A DNA stretch of 64,000 bases from Bacillota bacterium (GTDB lineage: Bacteria; Bacillota; Clostridia; Lachnospirales; Lachnospiraceae): assembly GCA_023434365.1 (NCBI GenBank), contig JAEYSV010000002.1:93891-157890 (forward strand), in the 5' to 3' direction. The notes below the pieces were generated by a model that worked only from the letters and a program-made list of their open reading frames with translations, searched no databases and was not told the DNA's origin. Both the position numbers and the translations under genes were made by a program. Of the stretch, positions 1-8,682 are shown piece by piece (the stretch's first letter is position 1; the number at the start of each line of letters is the position of its first letter).

Positions 1-1438
1 CTCGTTTTCTTCCATAACTATGATTCGCAACCACAAGATAGCCTGGTTCTGTTAAAACTTTAAAGTTACTAAAGAATTTTTCGCCTTTTAATTCAAAGGT
101 AAGCCCTACTTTTTGATACACTGCTGCTGGGTAAAAGATGCTTAAGAAACGTCGGGCAATTACTTCGTAAACCCCATAAGCCATTTGAGAAACACTATTT
201 AATGCACTCAGCCCTTGTCCGGTTGGAATAATGGCATAATGGTCCGTGATTTGCTTATCATTTACGTATCTCGTCTTTTCTAGTCCACGATAACTTGCTT
301 TGTCCATAATCGTGATGGCATATTCTTTAAGAGGTCCAAAATTACGAAGGCCTCCTATGTTCTTATTAATTTCTTTACTGACTGCCGTAGAAAGTACTCT
401 GGCATCAGTTCTTGGATAAGTAACTAACTTCTTTTCATACAGTTCCTGTACAATCTTTAAGGTCTGGTCAGGACTAATTTTAAAGAGTCTCGAACACTCA
501 TTTTGTAGCTCTGCAAGGTTATATAACAGAGGAGCATTTTTCACTTCTTTTTTCTTCTCAATTCCAGCTATCGTAGCAATCCTTGGCTTGTCTTCACTTA
601 AAATATCGATTAGGCCAAGTGCAATTTCTTTTTCTTTAAACCCATTTTCCTTATAAAGGGCAGGAGATTCAAAATATCTAGAACCAGCAACCGCTTTCCA
701 TTCTCCTTCAATCCCTTTGCCAGCACAATCAAAGGTTCCAATCACCCGGTAAAATGGTGTTTTCACAAATGCACGAATCTCTCGTTCTCTTCGTACGACC
801 ATCCCAAGAACACAGGTCATTACTCGCCCCACACTAATTGCAAAATGCTTTTCACTACGTAGGTAACTCTTAAGACTTGGACCATATTTGAGCGTAAGTA
901 CACGACTAAAGTTTATTCCCATCAAGTAGTCTTCTTTCGCTCTCAAATATGCAGAATCTGCAAGATGATCATATTCTGATAGCAATTTTGCTTCTTTAAT
1001 CCCACGTAAGATTTCTTCTTCAGTCTGCGAGTCAATCCATACGCGCCGTTTAACTTTTGTATTCCCTACCTTCGCTAGCTGATCAACGAGGCGATAGATA
1101 TATTCTCCCTCTCGCCCAGAGTCCGTACAGACATAAATTGTATCAACATCCTGACGCTTTAATAGCTTCGCTACAATCTGAAACTGTTTACTCACATTAG
1201 GAATGACTTCATAAAGAAACTGCTCTGGTAAAAACGGTAATGTATTTAGGTTCCACCGTTTGAGAGCAGGGTCATAAACTTCCGGATAACTCATTGTCAC
1301 AAGATGTCCGACACACCAGGTGATGATGGTATCTTCTCCTTCCAGATAACCATCACGCTGACTTGTATTCACTTTTAACGCTTTGGCAAATTCTCTTGCT
1401 ACACTTGGTTTCTCTGAAATATATAAACTTTTTGACAT
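1..1438 (-). CDS. topB: DNA topoisomerase III, 3' end cut off by the window
   Basis: Type IA topoisomerase that passes single strands to resolve DNA intermediates in the cytoplasm. My translation from the ATG at 1436-1438 is open for 479 codons to the window edge. It shows an N-terminal TOPRIM start (LYISEKPSVA), the acidic motif TDSGREGE at residues 105-112, and the catalytic tyrosine motif TYPRTDAR near residue 340. Family members are usually about 700 residues, so roughly the last third lies outside. The acidic motif reads TDSGREGE instead of the more usual TDPDREGE. A promoter at 1489-1517 faces this gene. Family assignment is secure; the choice of TopB over a plasmid-type paralogue is likely but not proven. 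Confidence 0.9.
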   Translation of the reverse strand, partial: MSKSLYISEKPSVAREFAKALKVNTSQRDGYLEGEDTIITWCVGHLVTMSYPEVYDPALKRWNLNTLPFLPEQFLYEVIPNVSKQFQIVAKLLKRQDVDTIYVCTDSGREGEYIYRLVDQLAKVGNTKVKRRVWIDSQTEEEILRGIKEAKLLSEYDHLADSAYLRAKEDYLMGINFSRVLTLKYGPSLKSYLRSEKHFAISVGRVMTCVLGMVVRREREIRAFVKTPFYRVIGTFDCAGKGIEGEWKAVAGSRYFESPALYKENGFKEKEIALGLIDILSEDKPRIATIAGIEKKKEVKNAPLLYNLAELQNECSRLFKISPDQTLKIVQELYEKKLVTYPRTDARVLSTAVSKEINKNIGGLRNFGPLKEYAITIMDKASYRGLEKTRYVNDKQITDHYAIIPTGQGLSALNSVSQMAYGVYEVIARRFLSIFYPAAVYQKVGLTFELKGEKFFSNFKVLTEPGYLVVANHSYGRKR

Positions 1439-1488
1439 GGAATTCCAACTTTCTTTCACTTTCAAGTACGCCCTCGGCATATAGTTTT

Positions 1489-1517
1489 ATTATAAACATT
1501 TTCAAGGTTCATTACAA
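1489..1517 (-). promoter_or_regulatory. Sigma-A type promoter of topB
   Basis: On the minus strand, TTGTAA (1512-1517) and TATAAT (1489-1494) are separated by 17 bases, about 50 bases upstream of the topB start. Sequence match only. Confidence 0.6.
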
Positions 1518-1586
1518 GCCTACGTAAAAACCTGGCAGATTAATGGCAGATTAATGAATTAATACCACAAACTTTAAAAACTCTAT

Positions 1587-1614
1587 TTGACTTCCCGTTT
1601 CCATCTGCTATCAT
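1587..1614 (+). promoter_or_regulatory. Candidate promoter of the LUD gene
   Basis: TTGACT (1587-1592) and TATCAT (1609-1614) are spaced by 16 bases, about 64 bases upstream of the LUD start codon. Sequence match only. Confidence 0.45.
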
Positions 1615-1677
1615 ATTAATAAAAATACTAATGCCACTACTATTCTTTTGTTACAAATTATGATAGGAGGTCATGTA

Positions 1678-2313
1678 ATGAATCCCAAAAAGCAATATTA
1701 TGAAAATCTGGCAGATAACCTGATTAAAAAGTTTAATATCCGCGGTATTGAAGGATATTACTGCGATAACAAAGAAGAAGCTCTCATAATGGCTAAGCGG
1801 CTGTTAACCCCTGGCTCCTCTGTTTCCTGGGGTGGTTCTGCAACCTTAGACCAGATTGGCTTACTTGATGAGCTAAAAAACTCTGATTACATCTTATATG
1901 ATCGTATGGAAGCCAAAACAGAAGAAGAAAGAACGGCAATTTACTCTAAGATTTTTACTTGCGATAATTTTTTTATGAGTTCCAATGCTATTACCTTAAA
2001 TGGGGAACTAGTGAATGTAGATGGGTATGGTAACCGTGTTGCTTGTTTAATTTGCGGACCTAAAAATGTCATTGTAATTGCTGGAATGAATAAAATAGTT
2101 CCTGATATTGACTCTGGCATGGCTCGCGCACGCAATATGGCCGCTCCTCCTAATACCGTACGTCTTGGTAAAAACACACCATGTGCAGAAATAGGCCGCT
2201 GTGCAGACTGTCAAAAAGAGGACTGTATCTGTTGTCAAATCGTCATTACTCGTCGCAGCAACATTCCTGGAAGAATCAAAGTAATACTTGTTGGCGAAGA
2301 GTTGGGATTTTAA
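1678..2313 (+). CDS. LUD-domain (lactate utilization, LutC/YkgG-like) protein
   Basis: The protein belongs to the LUD/DUF162 family, whose better-known members take part in lactate oxidation or act beside iron-sulfur proteins. The 211-residue product has the family pattern: a WGGSATL segment near the N-terminus, GYGNRVACLICGPKNVIVIAGMNK in the middle (quoted in part by family habit), and two cysteine groups near the end (CAEIGRCADC, CICC) that could bind metal or a cluster. An in-frame TTG lies at 1648, but AGGAGG at 1665-1670, seven bases before the ATG at 1678, decides the start. No lutA or lutB neighbour is present, so a lactate role is not supported here. Two membrane-protein genes follow on the same strand. 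Confidence 0.8.
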   Translation: MNPKKQYYENLADNLIKKFNIRGIEGYYCDNKEEALIMAKRLLTPGSSVSWGGSATLDQIGLLDELKNSDYILYDRMEAKTEEERTAIYSKIFTCDNFFMSSNAITLNGELVNVDGYGNRVACLICGPKNVIVIAGMNKIVPDIDSGMARARNMAAPPNTVRLGKNTPCAEIGRCADCQKEDCICCQIVITRRSNIPGRIKVILVGEELGF

Positions 2314-2364
2314 ACTGCATTTCCAGCAATACTACAACCGAATATACATATACATGAATCAAAC

Positions 2365-2406
2365 ATCACCTACATATAATATAGTACTCTTAAGTATGTA
2401 GGTGAT
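2365..2406 (+). promoter_or_regulatory. Perfect hairpin that holds the ribosome site of the TspO gene
   Basis: ATCACCTACATA (2365-2376) and TATGTAGGTGAT (2395-2406) are a perfect 12-bp inverted repeat with an 18-base loop. The 3' arm contains the AGGTGA ribosome site and is followed by TTTT and then the ATG at 2411. It could end the LUD transcript, hide the ribosome site, or be an operator. Confidence 0.55.
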
Positions 2407-2410
2407 TTTT

Positions 2411-2890
2411 ATGTTGCGTAAAAGCCAGCGGGCTAAGCTAATTTTAGCATTTGGTCCACCCCTTCTGATTGCCCTGTTATTACTTATCTTTACCTATCGC
2501 GATATTTCCACGGTTCTAAATGAAATAGCGCTACCTCCTTTAGCACCTAACCGTATTGTAATATTTTTTATCAGTCTAATGGTTATTTTATTACTAAGTG
2601 GGGCATCCTTTTTCATTTATAATAGCCACGTATTTTCTGACGTTAAAAAGCGAGCAATCTTATTCTTTATTGCCCACCTATCACTACTCTTTGTGTGGTC
2701 GCTTATTTTCTTTAACAAGCGTCTTTTTGGTTTAAGCTTTTTAATTGAAATTCTTATTTTAGCTCTCCTTGGCATTACCACTCTGCTTTATTATCGTATT
2801 GACAAACGTGCTGGCTTTTTACTTTTTCCTTACGTGGTATGGCAAATCTATGTGGCTTATCAAAATCTATGCATCATGTTTTTGAATTAA
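2411..2890 (+). CDS. TspO/MBR family membrane protein
   Basis: TspO/MBR proteins are small five-helix membrane proteins that bind porphyrins and related ligands, with roles in stress or tetrapyrrole handling. The 159-residue product is strongly hydrophobic, with about five membrane segments. It carries family marks: LPPLAPN after the first helix, a central FVWSLIFFNKR segment, and a C-terminal LLFPYVVWQIYVAYQNLCI stretch. It has fewer tryptophans than classical members. A GTG at 2402 is possible, but AGGTGA at 2400-2405 fits the ATG at 2411 with five bases of spacing. The next gene starts ten bases after its stop and is probably cotranscribed. The ligand is unknown. Confidence 0.75.
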   Translation: MLRKSQRAKLILAFGPPLLIALLLLIFTYRDISTVLNEIALPPLAPNRIVIFFISLMVILLLSGASFFIYNSHVFSDVKKRAILFFIAHLSLLFVWSLIFFNKRLFGLSFLIEILILALLGITTLLYYRIDKRAGFLLFPYVVWQIYVAYQNLCIMFLN

Positions 2891-2900
2891 GGAGGATCAG

Positions 2901-3410
2901 ATGAAATATCGATTACTAATCTTTGAAATCGCTGGCTTTATCTTTGTTTCCGTAGTTGGCACTTTGCTGCATTTTGCTTATGAATATTTTGATTACTCAA
3001 CCGTAGCTGCCGTCATCAGTCCAATTAATGAGAGTACCTGGGAACACTTAAAGCTTTTGTTCTTTCCATTTCTCTTTTATACACTGTTTGAGTATCTCGT
3101 CATCGGAAAAAAATATAATAACTTTATTTATTATAAAGCAATTTCGGTGCTCATTGGACTTTTTACGATTCTGGGAGTTTTTTATCTTTATACTGGTATC
3201 ATCGGACGTTCCTTTGTCATCGTCGATATCATGCTATTTTATTTTAGTGTTTTTATTACTTATCAGAATAGTTACCGCTTGATAAAGCAAAATCCAATTT
3301 ATAAAAACTATAATAATATTGGAGCCTTCATCTTCCTGCTATTAATAGGTCTTTTTGTAAGTTTCACCTTTGCACCCCCTGCAATCAATCTGTTCCAACC
3401 TCCAATTTAA
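2901..3410 (+). CDS. DUF6512-type integral membrane protein
   Basis: The 169-residue protein has about five predicted membrane helices and no catalytic motif that I recognise. The segment NESTWEHLKLLFFP after the first helix matches my memory of the DUF6512 family of clostridial membrane proteins; this is recall, not a search. AAGGAGG sits just before the ATG, overlapping the end of the TspO gene region, which points to cotranscription with it. The function is unknown. Confidence 0.65.
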   Translation: MKYRLLIFEIAGFIFVSVVGTLLHFAYEYFDYSTVAAVISPINESTWEHLKLLFFPFLFYTLFEYLVIGKKYNNFIYYKAISVLIGLFTILGVFYLYTGIIGRSFVIVDIMLFYFSVFITYQNSYRLIKQNPIYKNYNNIGAFIFLLLIGLFVSFTFAPPAINLFQPPI

Positions 3411-3430
3411 CCTATCGCGAAAATATCCCG

Positions 3431-3447
3431 CTTCTTAAGCGGGAGTA
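3431..3447 (+). terminator. Short GC-rich hairpin after the DUF6512 gene
   Basis: CCCGCTT and AAGCGGG pair around a three-base loop. There is no clear T-run after it, so it may act only as an RNA-stabilising end or together with the stronger hairpin at 3474-3529. Confidence 0.4.
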
Positions 3448-3473
3448 TATTAGTAAATGAACTCTCCACTCAA

Positions 3474-3529
3474 AAAAACTCCATCTATAGTAACAAGGTA
3501 ACTAGCTTGTTATCTCAGATGGAGTTTTT
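3474..3529. terminator. Bidirectional terminator between converging genes
   Basis: AAAAACTCCATCT (3474-3486) pairs with AGATGGAGTTTTT (3517-3529), with an inner AACAAG/CTTGTT stem. It has A-run and T-run flanks, so it can serve the plus-strand DUF6512 gene and the minus-strand glyA. Confidence 0.85.
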
Positions 3530-3559
3530 ATATTCAATCGGTTATTCGATTTTACTTTG

Positions 3560-4819
3560 CTAGATGCTCATAACTGGAACATTGTATAATGGATATTGGT
3601 CTGTTAAGGTTTTTACAAGACTCATTGCCTTTTCTTTATTAGCTTCAACATCATCAATTAACAAGGCTATAGCTTCAGCAATAACATCCATATCTTCTGT
3701 ATTCATTCCTCTTGTAGTAACTGCAGCAGTTCCAAGACGAATACCACTTGTTACAAATGGGCTGGCCGGATCATTTGGAATCGTATTCTTGTTGCATGTA
3801 ATGTTTGCAGCATCTAATAAATGTTCTGCATCTTTCCCTGTAACGCCTTTATTTTGAAGGTCAACTAACATCAAATGATTATCGGTACCTCCGGAAACAA
3901 TAGTAAACCCACGTTTCATTAAGCCATTAGCAAGAGCCTCGGCATTACGGATAACATTTTTAGCATACTCTTTAAAGCTAGGATCAAGCGCTTCTTTAAA
4001 ACAAACTGCTTTTGCCGCAATCACATGCATTAACGGTCCGCCCTGGATACCAGGGAAAACACATTTATTTAACTTCATCTCAGTAGCAAATTCTTCACTA
4101 CTTAATATCATGCCGCCTCTAGGGCCACGTAGTGTCTTATGTGTTGTTGTAGTTGTCACATGGGCATATGGAATTGGGCTTTCATGTAAGCCTGCTGCCA
4201 CCAAACCTGCGATATGCGCCATATCTACCATAAGGTATGCATTTACTTCATCCGCTATTTCTCTAAACCGTTTAAAATCTATCTTTCTAGCGTAAGCACT
4301 GGCACCAGCAATGATTAACTTAGGCTTGCTTTCTTTAGCAATACGCAATACTTCATCGTAATCAATAAACCCTTCTTCATTTACTCCATAAGGCACGATG
4401 TTATAATATGCACCAGACATATTTACTGGACTTCCATGTGTCAAATGCCCACCATGAGCCAGGTTCATCCCTAGCATTGTATCTCCAGGTTGTAACAAAG
4501 CGAATTGTACTGCCATATTGGCCTGCGCTCCCGAATGAGGCTGCACATTGGCATAAGTACATCCAAACAATTCTTTGGCACGTTCAATCGCAAGATTTTC
4601 TGCCATATCCACAAATTCACAACCACCATAGTAGCGTTTTCCTGGATACCCTTCGGCATACTTATTCGTCAATGGACTTCCCATTGCTGCCATAACTGCT
4701 TTGCTAACAAAGTTTTCTGAAGCAATTAATTCAATGTGATCGTTCTGTCGTTCAATTTCCAGAGTCATCGCTTTCGCTAACTCAGGATCATAATTTAATA
4801 CATCCTCAAATGCAAACAT
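3560..4819 (-). CDS. glyA: Serine hydroxymethyltransferase
   Basis: This PLP enzyme converts serine and tetrahydrofolate to glycine and 5,10-methylene-tetrahydrofolate, the main one-carbon entry point, in the cytoplasm. The 419-residue length is normal. Family marks are LIASENFVS near residue 31, YAEGYPGKRYYGG near 54-66, and the PLP lysine K228 in TTTTHKTLRGPRGG. GGAGG lies upstream of the ATG. A promoter at 4857-4885 precedes it, and the hairpin at 3474-3529 ends it, so it is probably transcribed alone. Confidence 0.97.
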   Translation of the reverse strand: MFAFEDVLNYDPELAKAMTLEIERQNDHIELIASENFVSKAVMAAMGSPLTNKYAEGYPGKRYYGGCEFVDMAENLAIERAKELFGCTYANVQPHSGAQANMAVQFALLQPGDTMLGMNLAHGGHLTHGSPVNMSGAYYNIVPYGVNEEGFIDYDEVLRIAKESKPKLIIAGASAYARKIDFKRFREIADEVNAYLMVDMAHIAGLVAAGLHESPIPYAHVTTTTTHKTLRGPRGGMILSSEEFATEMKLNKCVFPGIQGGPLMHVIAAKAVCFKEALDPSFKEYAKNVIRNAEALANGLMKRGFTIVSGGTDNHLMLVDLQNKGVTGKDAEHLLDAANITCNKNTIPNDPASPFVTSGIRLGTAAVTTRGMNTEDMDVIAEAIALLIDDVEANKEKAMSLVKTLTDQYPLYNVPVMSI

Positions 4820-4856
4820 CTCTTTACCTCCATTTATCCATCTGTATTCCAGATTT

Positions 4857-4885
4857 ATTGTAACATATTCTAATTATGTTGCGAA
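4857..4885 (-). promoter_or_regulatory. Candidate promoter of glyA
   Basis: On the minus strand, TTCGCA (4880-4885) and TACAAT (4857-4862) are 17 bases apart and lie about 40 bases upstream of the start codon. Sequence match only. Confidence 0.5.
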
Positions 4886-4957
4886 GTGTTATTCTTATGT
4901 TACTATATCATAAATAGTCAGAAATGAATAGTTGTGTTATTAGTTTTTTTTATAATG

Positions 4958-5722
4958 CTACATAAAGTCATAAGTAATTTTAACTAATAAAGCAATTAAG
5001 ACTACTATAAATAACGGTCTAATTATCTTTTTCCCATTTTTCAAAGCAAGACTGGCACCTATGTAGTTTCCTGCAATGCCAAACAACGCGGCTATTAAAC
5101 CAATTCTCCACTTAATACTTCCGTGTACCGCAAAGGTAACAAATGCAGCTAAATTTGATGCCAGATTCACGACCTTTGCATTGCCTGAGGCTGTGACGAT
5201 ATCAAAATGCATAAATGTGCAGTAGCACAATATTAAAAATGTTCCAGTACCCGGACCTATAAACCCATCATACATTCCAATACCAAATCCGATGCTTATA
5301 CTGAACACTAGTGTTTTCTGTGTTGATAATTGCTCTATAGCATTGGCTTCTCCAAAATCTTTCTTTACCATCACTAAAATTGCAATGACTGGGATGACGA
5401 ATACCATCACCCACTTTAAATACTTTTCGTCTAGATAGTGATTGAGGGTTGCTCCAATATATGAACCTAGTAAAGCGGCTACCGCAGAGGTAACCGCTGT
5501 ATAATAGTGAATTTTACGTTCTTTCATAAATTTGAGCGTTGAGATTAAGGTTCCAAATACCGCACTGCATTTATTCGTTGCAGAGGCGACATGCGGTGAC
5601 ACTCCGGCTGCCAGATAGGCAGGCAAACTGATTAGGCCTCCACCACCAGCAACAGAATCTACAAATCCCCCGAGAAACACCATCGGACAGACAATTAGCA
5701 AAATCTTAATCGTTTCGTCCAT
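4958..5722 (-). CDS. TauE/SafE (TSUP) family membrane exporter
   Basis: TSUP proteins are seven- to eight-helix permeases linked to export of sulfite, sulfoacetate or other anions. The 254-residue product is hydrophobic throughout, with the family start VFLGGFVDSVAGGGGLISLPAYLAAG and the central GIGMYDGFIGPGTGTFLI repeat (both only partly quoted here as marks). It starts 24 bases after the ptsI stop and may share that transcript. The substrate cannot be told from sequence, and the PTS context does not suggest one. Confidence 0.85.
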   Translation of the reverse strand: MDETIKILLIVCPMVFLGGFVDSVAGGGGLISLPAYLAAGVSPHVASATNKCSAVFGTLISTLKFMKERKIHYYTAVTSAVAALLGSYIGATLNHYLDEKYLKWVMVFVIPVIAILVMVKKDFGEANAIEQLSTQKTLVFSISIGFGIGMYDGFIGPGTGTFLILCYCTFMHFDIVTASGNAKVVNLASNLAAFVTFAVHGSIKWRIGLIAALFGIAGNYIGASLALKNGKKIIRPLFIVVLIALLVKITYDFM

Positions 5723-5746
5723 AACGTCCTCTCTTCTTATACGTAA

Positions 5747-7381
5747 TTATTGTATTTTTGATATATCAGTTTCTCTTATTTTTTTCCGTAGTGGTAATAT
5801 CATAGGAGGAGATACGCTTAGTTCATCCATCCCCATTCGTAAAAATTCTTCCGTCAAGGACAAATCAGCCCCTAGCTCACCACAGATTCCACACCAAATT
5901 CCTGCCTGATGAGCATTATCACACACCAACTTAAGCATTCGTAAGATGGCCTGATGATGAGGGTCATAGATTCGATCAAGTTTTGGATTTTGTCTATCAA
6001 TAGCCAGCGTGTACTGGGTCAAGTCGTTGGTGCCAACGGAAAAGAAATCAACTTCCTTTGCTAACAAGTCCGATATCATCACGCTAGCAGGAGTTTCAAT
6101 CATTATGCCCATTTCACAGTCTTTATATCTGATGTTTTGACTATGAAGCTCATTTTTAGTTTCCTTCACAAGCTCTTTAATCTGTCTGACTTCCTCAACA
6201 CTGATAATCATTGGAAACATAATTGCAATATTCCCATATGCGGAAGCACGAAAGATTGCGCGAAGTTGTGTTTTGAATACGTCCACTCTTTCAAGGCATA
6301 TTCGTATTGCACGATATCCAAGCGCCGGGTTTTCTTCTTTTTCTAAGTTAAAATAACCAATTTGCTTATCGGCTCCAATATCCAGGGTTCGTATGATTAC
6401 CTTCTTACCACCCATCTGTTCTGCAACTTGCTTGTAAGCACGAAATTGTTGCTCCTCTGATGGATAGCCAGATGACTCTAGATATAAAAATTCACTACGA
6501 AATAGCCCAATTCCTTCTGCGTCGTTTTGAATGACTTTCCCAATATCAGAAACACCACCGATGTTAGCATAAAGGTTGATTAATTTTCCATCAAGCGTTA
6601 CCGTTTCTTTATCCTTAAGTTGTAGCAATAACTCCCGTTTCTTTTGTTGTTCCTGTTGCTTTTGCTTCATTTCTTTGATGACAGACTCGTCTGGATCAAT
6701 ATATAATATACCGGTAAATCCATCAACAATTGCTGCTTGACCGTGATACTCGGAAAGCAGTTCCATCTTGGTGTTGACTAGTGCCGGAATATTCATTGTC
6801 CTGGCTAAAATTGCCGTATGTGACTGCATTGAGCCATGAACGGTAACAAATGCTTTCACCTTTTCTTTATCTAGCTGCACCGTTTCACTAGGTGCCAGAT
6901 CATTGGCAACAATTATGGTATCGCCATCTGTTTTCGCTTCTTTCCCTTCGTTTCCAGATAGGATACGCAGAACCCGCTCCGATACATCTCTAACATCTGC
7001 AGCACGTTCTTTCATATACGCATCTTCCATTGAGGAAAAAATTCCTGCAAAATTATCGGCAGTGATTGCCACCGCATATTCTGCATTTACACTTTGATCT
7101 CGTATAATCGAGGTAATTGACTCTACATAGTCAAGGTCATCTAACATCATTTGGTGCACTTCAAAAATCTGTGCATTGGTTTCCCCAACTTCTCGAACTG
7201 CTTTTGTGTAAAGTTCCTTAAGCTGAGTAATTGCCTTTGCTTTAGCAGTTTCGAACCTTGCAATCTCCTCTTTACTATCATCAATGCGTTTTCTTTTGAT
7301 TAACTCTTCTTTTCTCTCGTACATCACTATGTTCCCAAACGCGATGCCAGAGAAAACAGCAGTTCCGGTGAATACCTTCAT
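5747..7381 (-). CDS. ptsI: PTS enzyme I (phosphoenolpyruvate-protein phosphotransferase)
   Basis: Enzyme I takes phosphate from phosphoenolpyruvate and passes it to HPr, the first step of sugar PTS uptake. The 544 residues have the normal three-part layout: an N-terminal HPr-binding and phosphohistidine region, a linker, and a PEP-binding barrel. The phosphorylated histidine is H188, in HGSMQSHTAILAR. The preceding residues differ from the usual GGRTSH pattern, but the histidine and following residues are kept. The C-terminal part has FFSVGTNDLTQYTLA and the GICGELG cysteine motif. It lies 30 bases after the HPr gene, as in a classical ptsHI operon. Confidence 0.95.
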   Translation of the reverse strand: MKVFTGTAVFSGIAFGNIVMYERKEELIKRKRIDDSKEEIARFETAKAKAITQLKELYTKAVREVGETNAQIFEVHQMMLDDLDYVESITSIIRDQSVNAEYAVAITADNFAGIFSSMEDAYMKERAADVRDVSERVLRILSGNEGKEAKTDGDTIIVANDLAPSETVQLDKEKVKAFVTVHGSMQSHTAILARTMNIPALVNTKMELLSEYHGQAAIVDGFTGILYIDPDESVIKEMKQKQQEQQKKRELLLQLKDKETVTLDGKLINLYANIGGVSDIGKVIQNDAEGIGLFRSEFLYLESSGYPSEEQQFRAYKQVAEQMGGKKVIIRTLDIGADKQIGYFNLEKEENPALGYRAIRICLERVDVFKTQLRAIFRASAYGNIAIMFPMIISVEEVRQIKELVKETKNELHSQNIRYKDCEMGIMIETPASVMISDLLAKEVDFFSVGTNDLTQYTLAIDRQNPKLDRIYDPHHQAILRMLKLVCDNAHQAGIWCGICGELGADLSLTEEFLRMGMDELSVSPPMILPLRKKIRETDISKIQ

Positions 7382-7411
7382 CTAAAAGGCTCCTTTCCGT
7401 TCATGATTTCT

Positions 7412-7669
7412 TTATAGATTATCTTTCATAAACTTCATAACTTCTTCTGCTGCAATATCTTCATCTGGACCTTCCACCGTAACAGTCACTTCATTTCCAT
7501 TTTTAATTCCTAAACTCATAATACCAAAAATTCGTTTTGCGTCAGCACTCTTACCTTCTTTTTCAATGGTAATATTACTTTCATAGACTCCTGCTGTTTT
7601 CACTAGTAAGCCGGCTGGCCTTGCATGCATTCCTTCGGGATCAGTAATCACATAAGTAAATTGCTTCAT
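7412..7669 (-). CDS. ptsH: HPr phosphocarrier protein with Arg at position 46
   Basis: HPr carries phosphate from enzyme I to the sugar-specific EIIA proteins. The 85-residue protein has the active histidine H15 in GMHARPAG and normal length. Gap-free alignment from H15, using the remembered B. subtilis sequence, places Arg (AKRIFGIMS) at position 46, where Gram-positive HPr has the serine phosphorylated by HPr kinase for CcpA-linked catabolite control. The later serine at 52 is the ordinary structural one. It should therefore work in transport but not in Ser46-P signalling. It lies between a fruK-like gene and ptsI. It could be an alternative HPr if the genome has another copy. Confidence 0.9.
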   Translation of the reverse strand: MKQFTYVITDPEGMHARPAGLLVKTAGVYESNITIEKEGKSADAKRIFGIMSLGIKNGNEVTVTVEGPDEDIAAEEVMKFMKDNL

Positions 7670-7742
7670 AAATTTCTCCTTCTAATACGTGTTTTTAACA
7701 ATACTATATGTTATTCTTTCATTATTCCCGTTATTTTATAAC

Positions 7743-8654
7743 CTAACATTGCTCCATAATATAAAGTAATTCTTCCACTTGCGCTTTAGTTGCCAGATCC
7801 TTACTAAATGCACTGGCACTTCCGGCAGCAATCCCCATACGAAACGCCAATTCAAATGACCCAGTCATCAGATATCCTGCCATAAATCCTGCTACCATCG
7901 AATCTCCTGCTCCAACCGAGTTCACAACCTGCCCCTTTGGTGCCTGCGCCTGATACACATCTCCACCTTCTGTAACGAATACGGCACCATCTGCGGCCAT
8001 CGATACTAGTACATTGCGAGCACCCATAGTTTGAAGCTCTTTCGCATACTTGACTGCTTCTTCCTTCTGATGAATCGCAACTCCAAAAAGTTCTCCTAAT
8101 TCATAGTGATTTGGTTTAATTAAAAATGGATGAAACCGTAGCACATTGACTAATAACTCTTTGGTAGCATCAACTATAATTTTAATCTCTCGATCCGCAA
8201 CCATCATCATCATTTTTTGATAAATATCATATGGTAACATCGAAGGAATGCTACCAGCTAATACAAGCCAGTCTCCATTCTTCAATTTATTTAATTGTTC
8301 GAATAATAAATCCAACTCTTCTTTGGCTATTTCCGGTCCACGACCATTTATCTCTGACTCCAATTGAGATTTGATCTTTACATTAATGCGGCTAATCCCC
8401 TGCTGTACCTTAATAAACTCACTGGTAATCCCTTGTTCTATTAATAGGGCTTTAATTTGTTCGCCAGTAAAGCCTGCAAGGAAACCAAGCGCTACACTAT
8501 CTATTCCGAGATTATTTAGTACAATTGATACATTAATCCCTTTCCCACCTGGAAGAATATGTTCGCTTGTGGTACGATTTATGTTGCCTATATTAAAATC
8601 ATTTACCCCTACAATATAATCTAGTGAAGGATTAAATGTAACCGTATATATCAT
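7743..8654 (-). CDS. fruK: 1-phosphofructokinase-type PfkB kinase
   Basis: This ribokinase-family enzyme probably phosphorylates fructose 1-phosphate to fructose 1,6-bisphosphate. The 303-residue protein has the family start MIYTVTFNPSLDYIV, the substrate-binding GGKGIN at 36-41, LVLAGSIP, and the catalytic NSVGAGDSMVAG near residue 245. A tagatose 6-phosphate kinase is the main alternative within this family. HPr and enzyme I genes follow, but no fructose EII gene is in the window, so the fructose link is partial. It starts 28 bases after the TtcA-type gene. Confidence 0.85.
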   Translation of the reverse strand: MIYTVTFNPSLDYIVGVNDFNIGNINRTTSEHILPGGKGINVSIVLNNLGIDSVALGFLAGFTGEQIKALLIEQGITSEFIKVQQGISRINVKIKSQLESEINGRGPEIAKEELDLLFEQLNKLKNGDWLVLAGSIPSMLPYDIYQKMMMMVADREIKIIVDATKELLVNVLRFHPFLIKPNHYELGELFGVAIHQKEEAVKYAKELQTMGARNVLVSMAADGAVFVTEGGDVYQAQAPKGQVVNSVGAGDSMVAGFMAGYLMTGSFELAFRMGIAAGSASAFSKDLATKAQVEELLYIMEQC

Positions 8655-8682
8655 CGAAACTTCCCTCCCATTAAGTTTTCAA

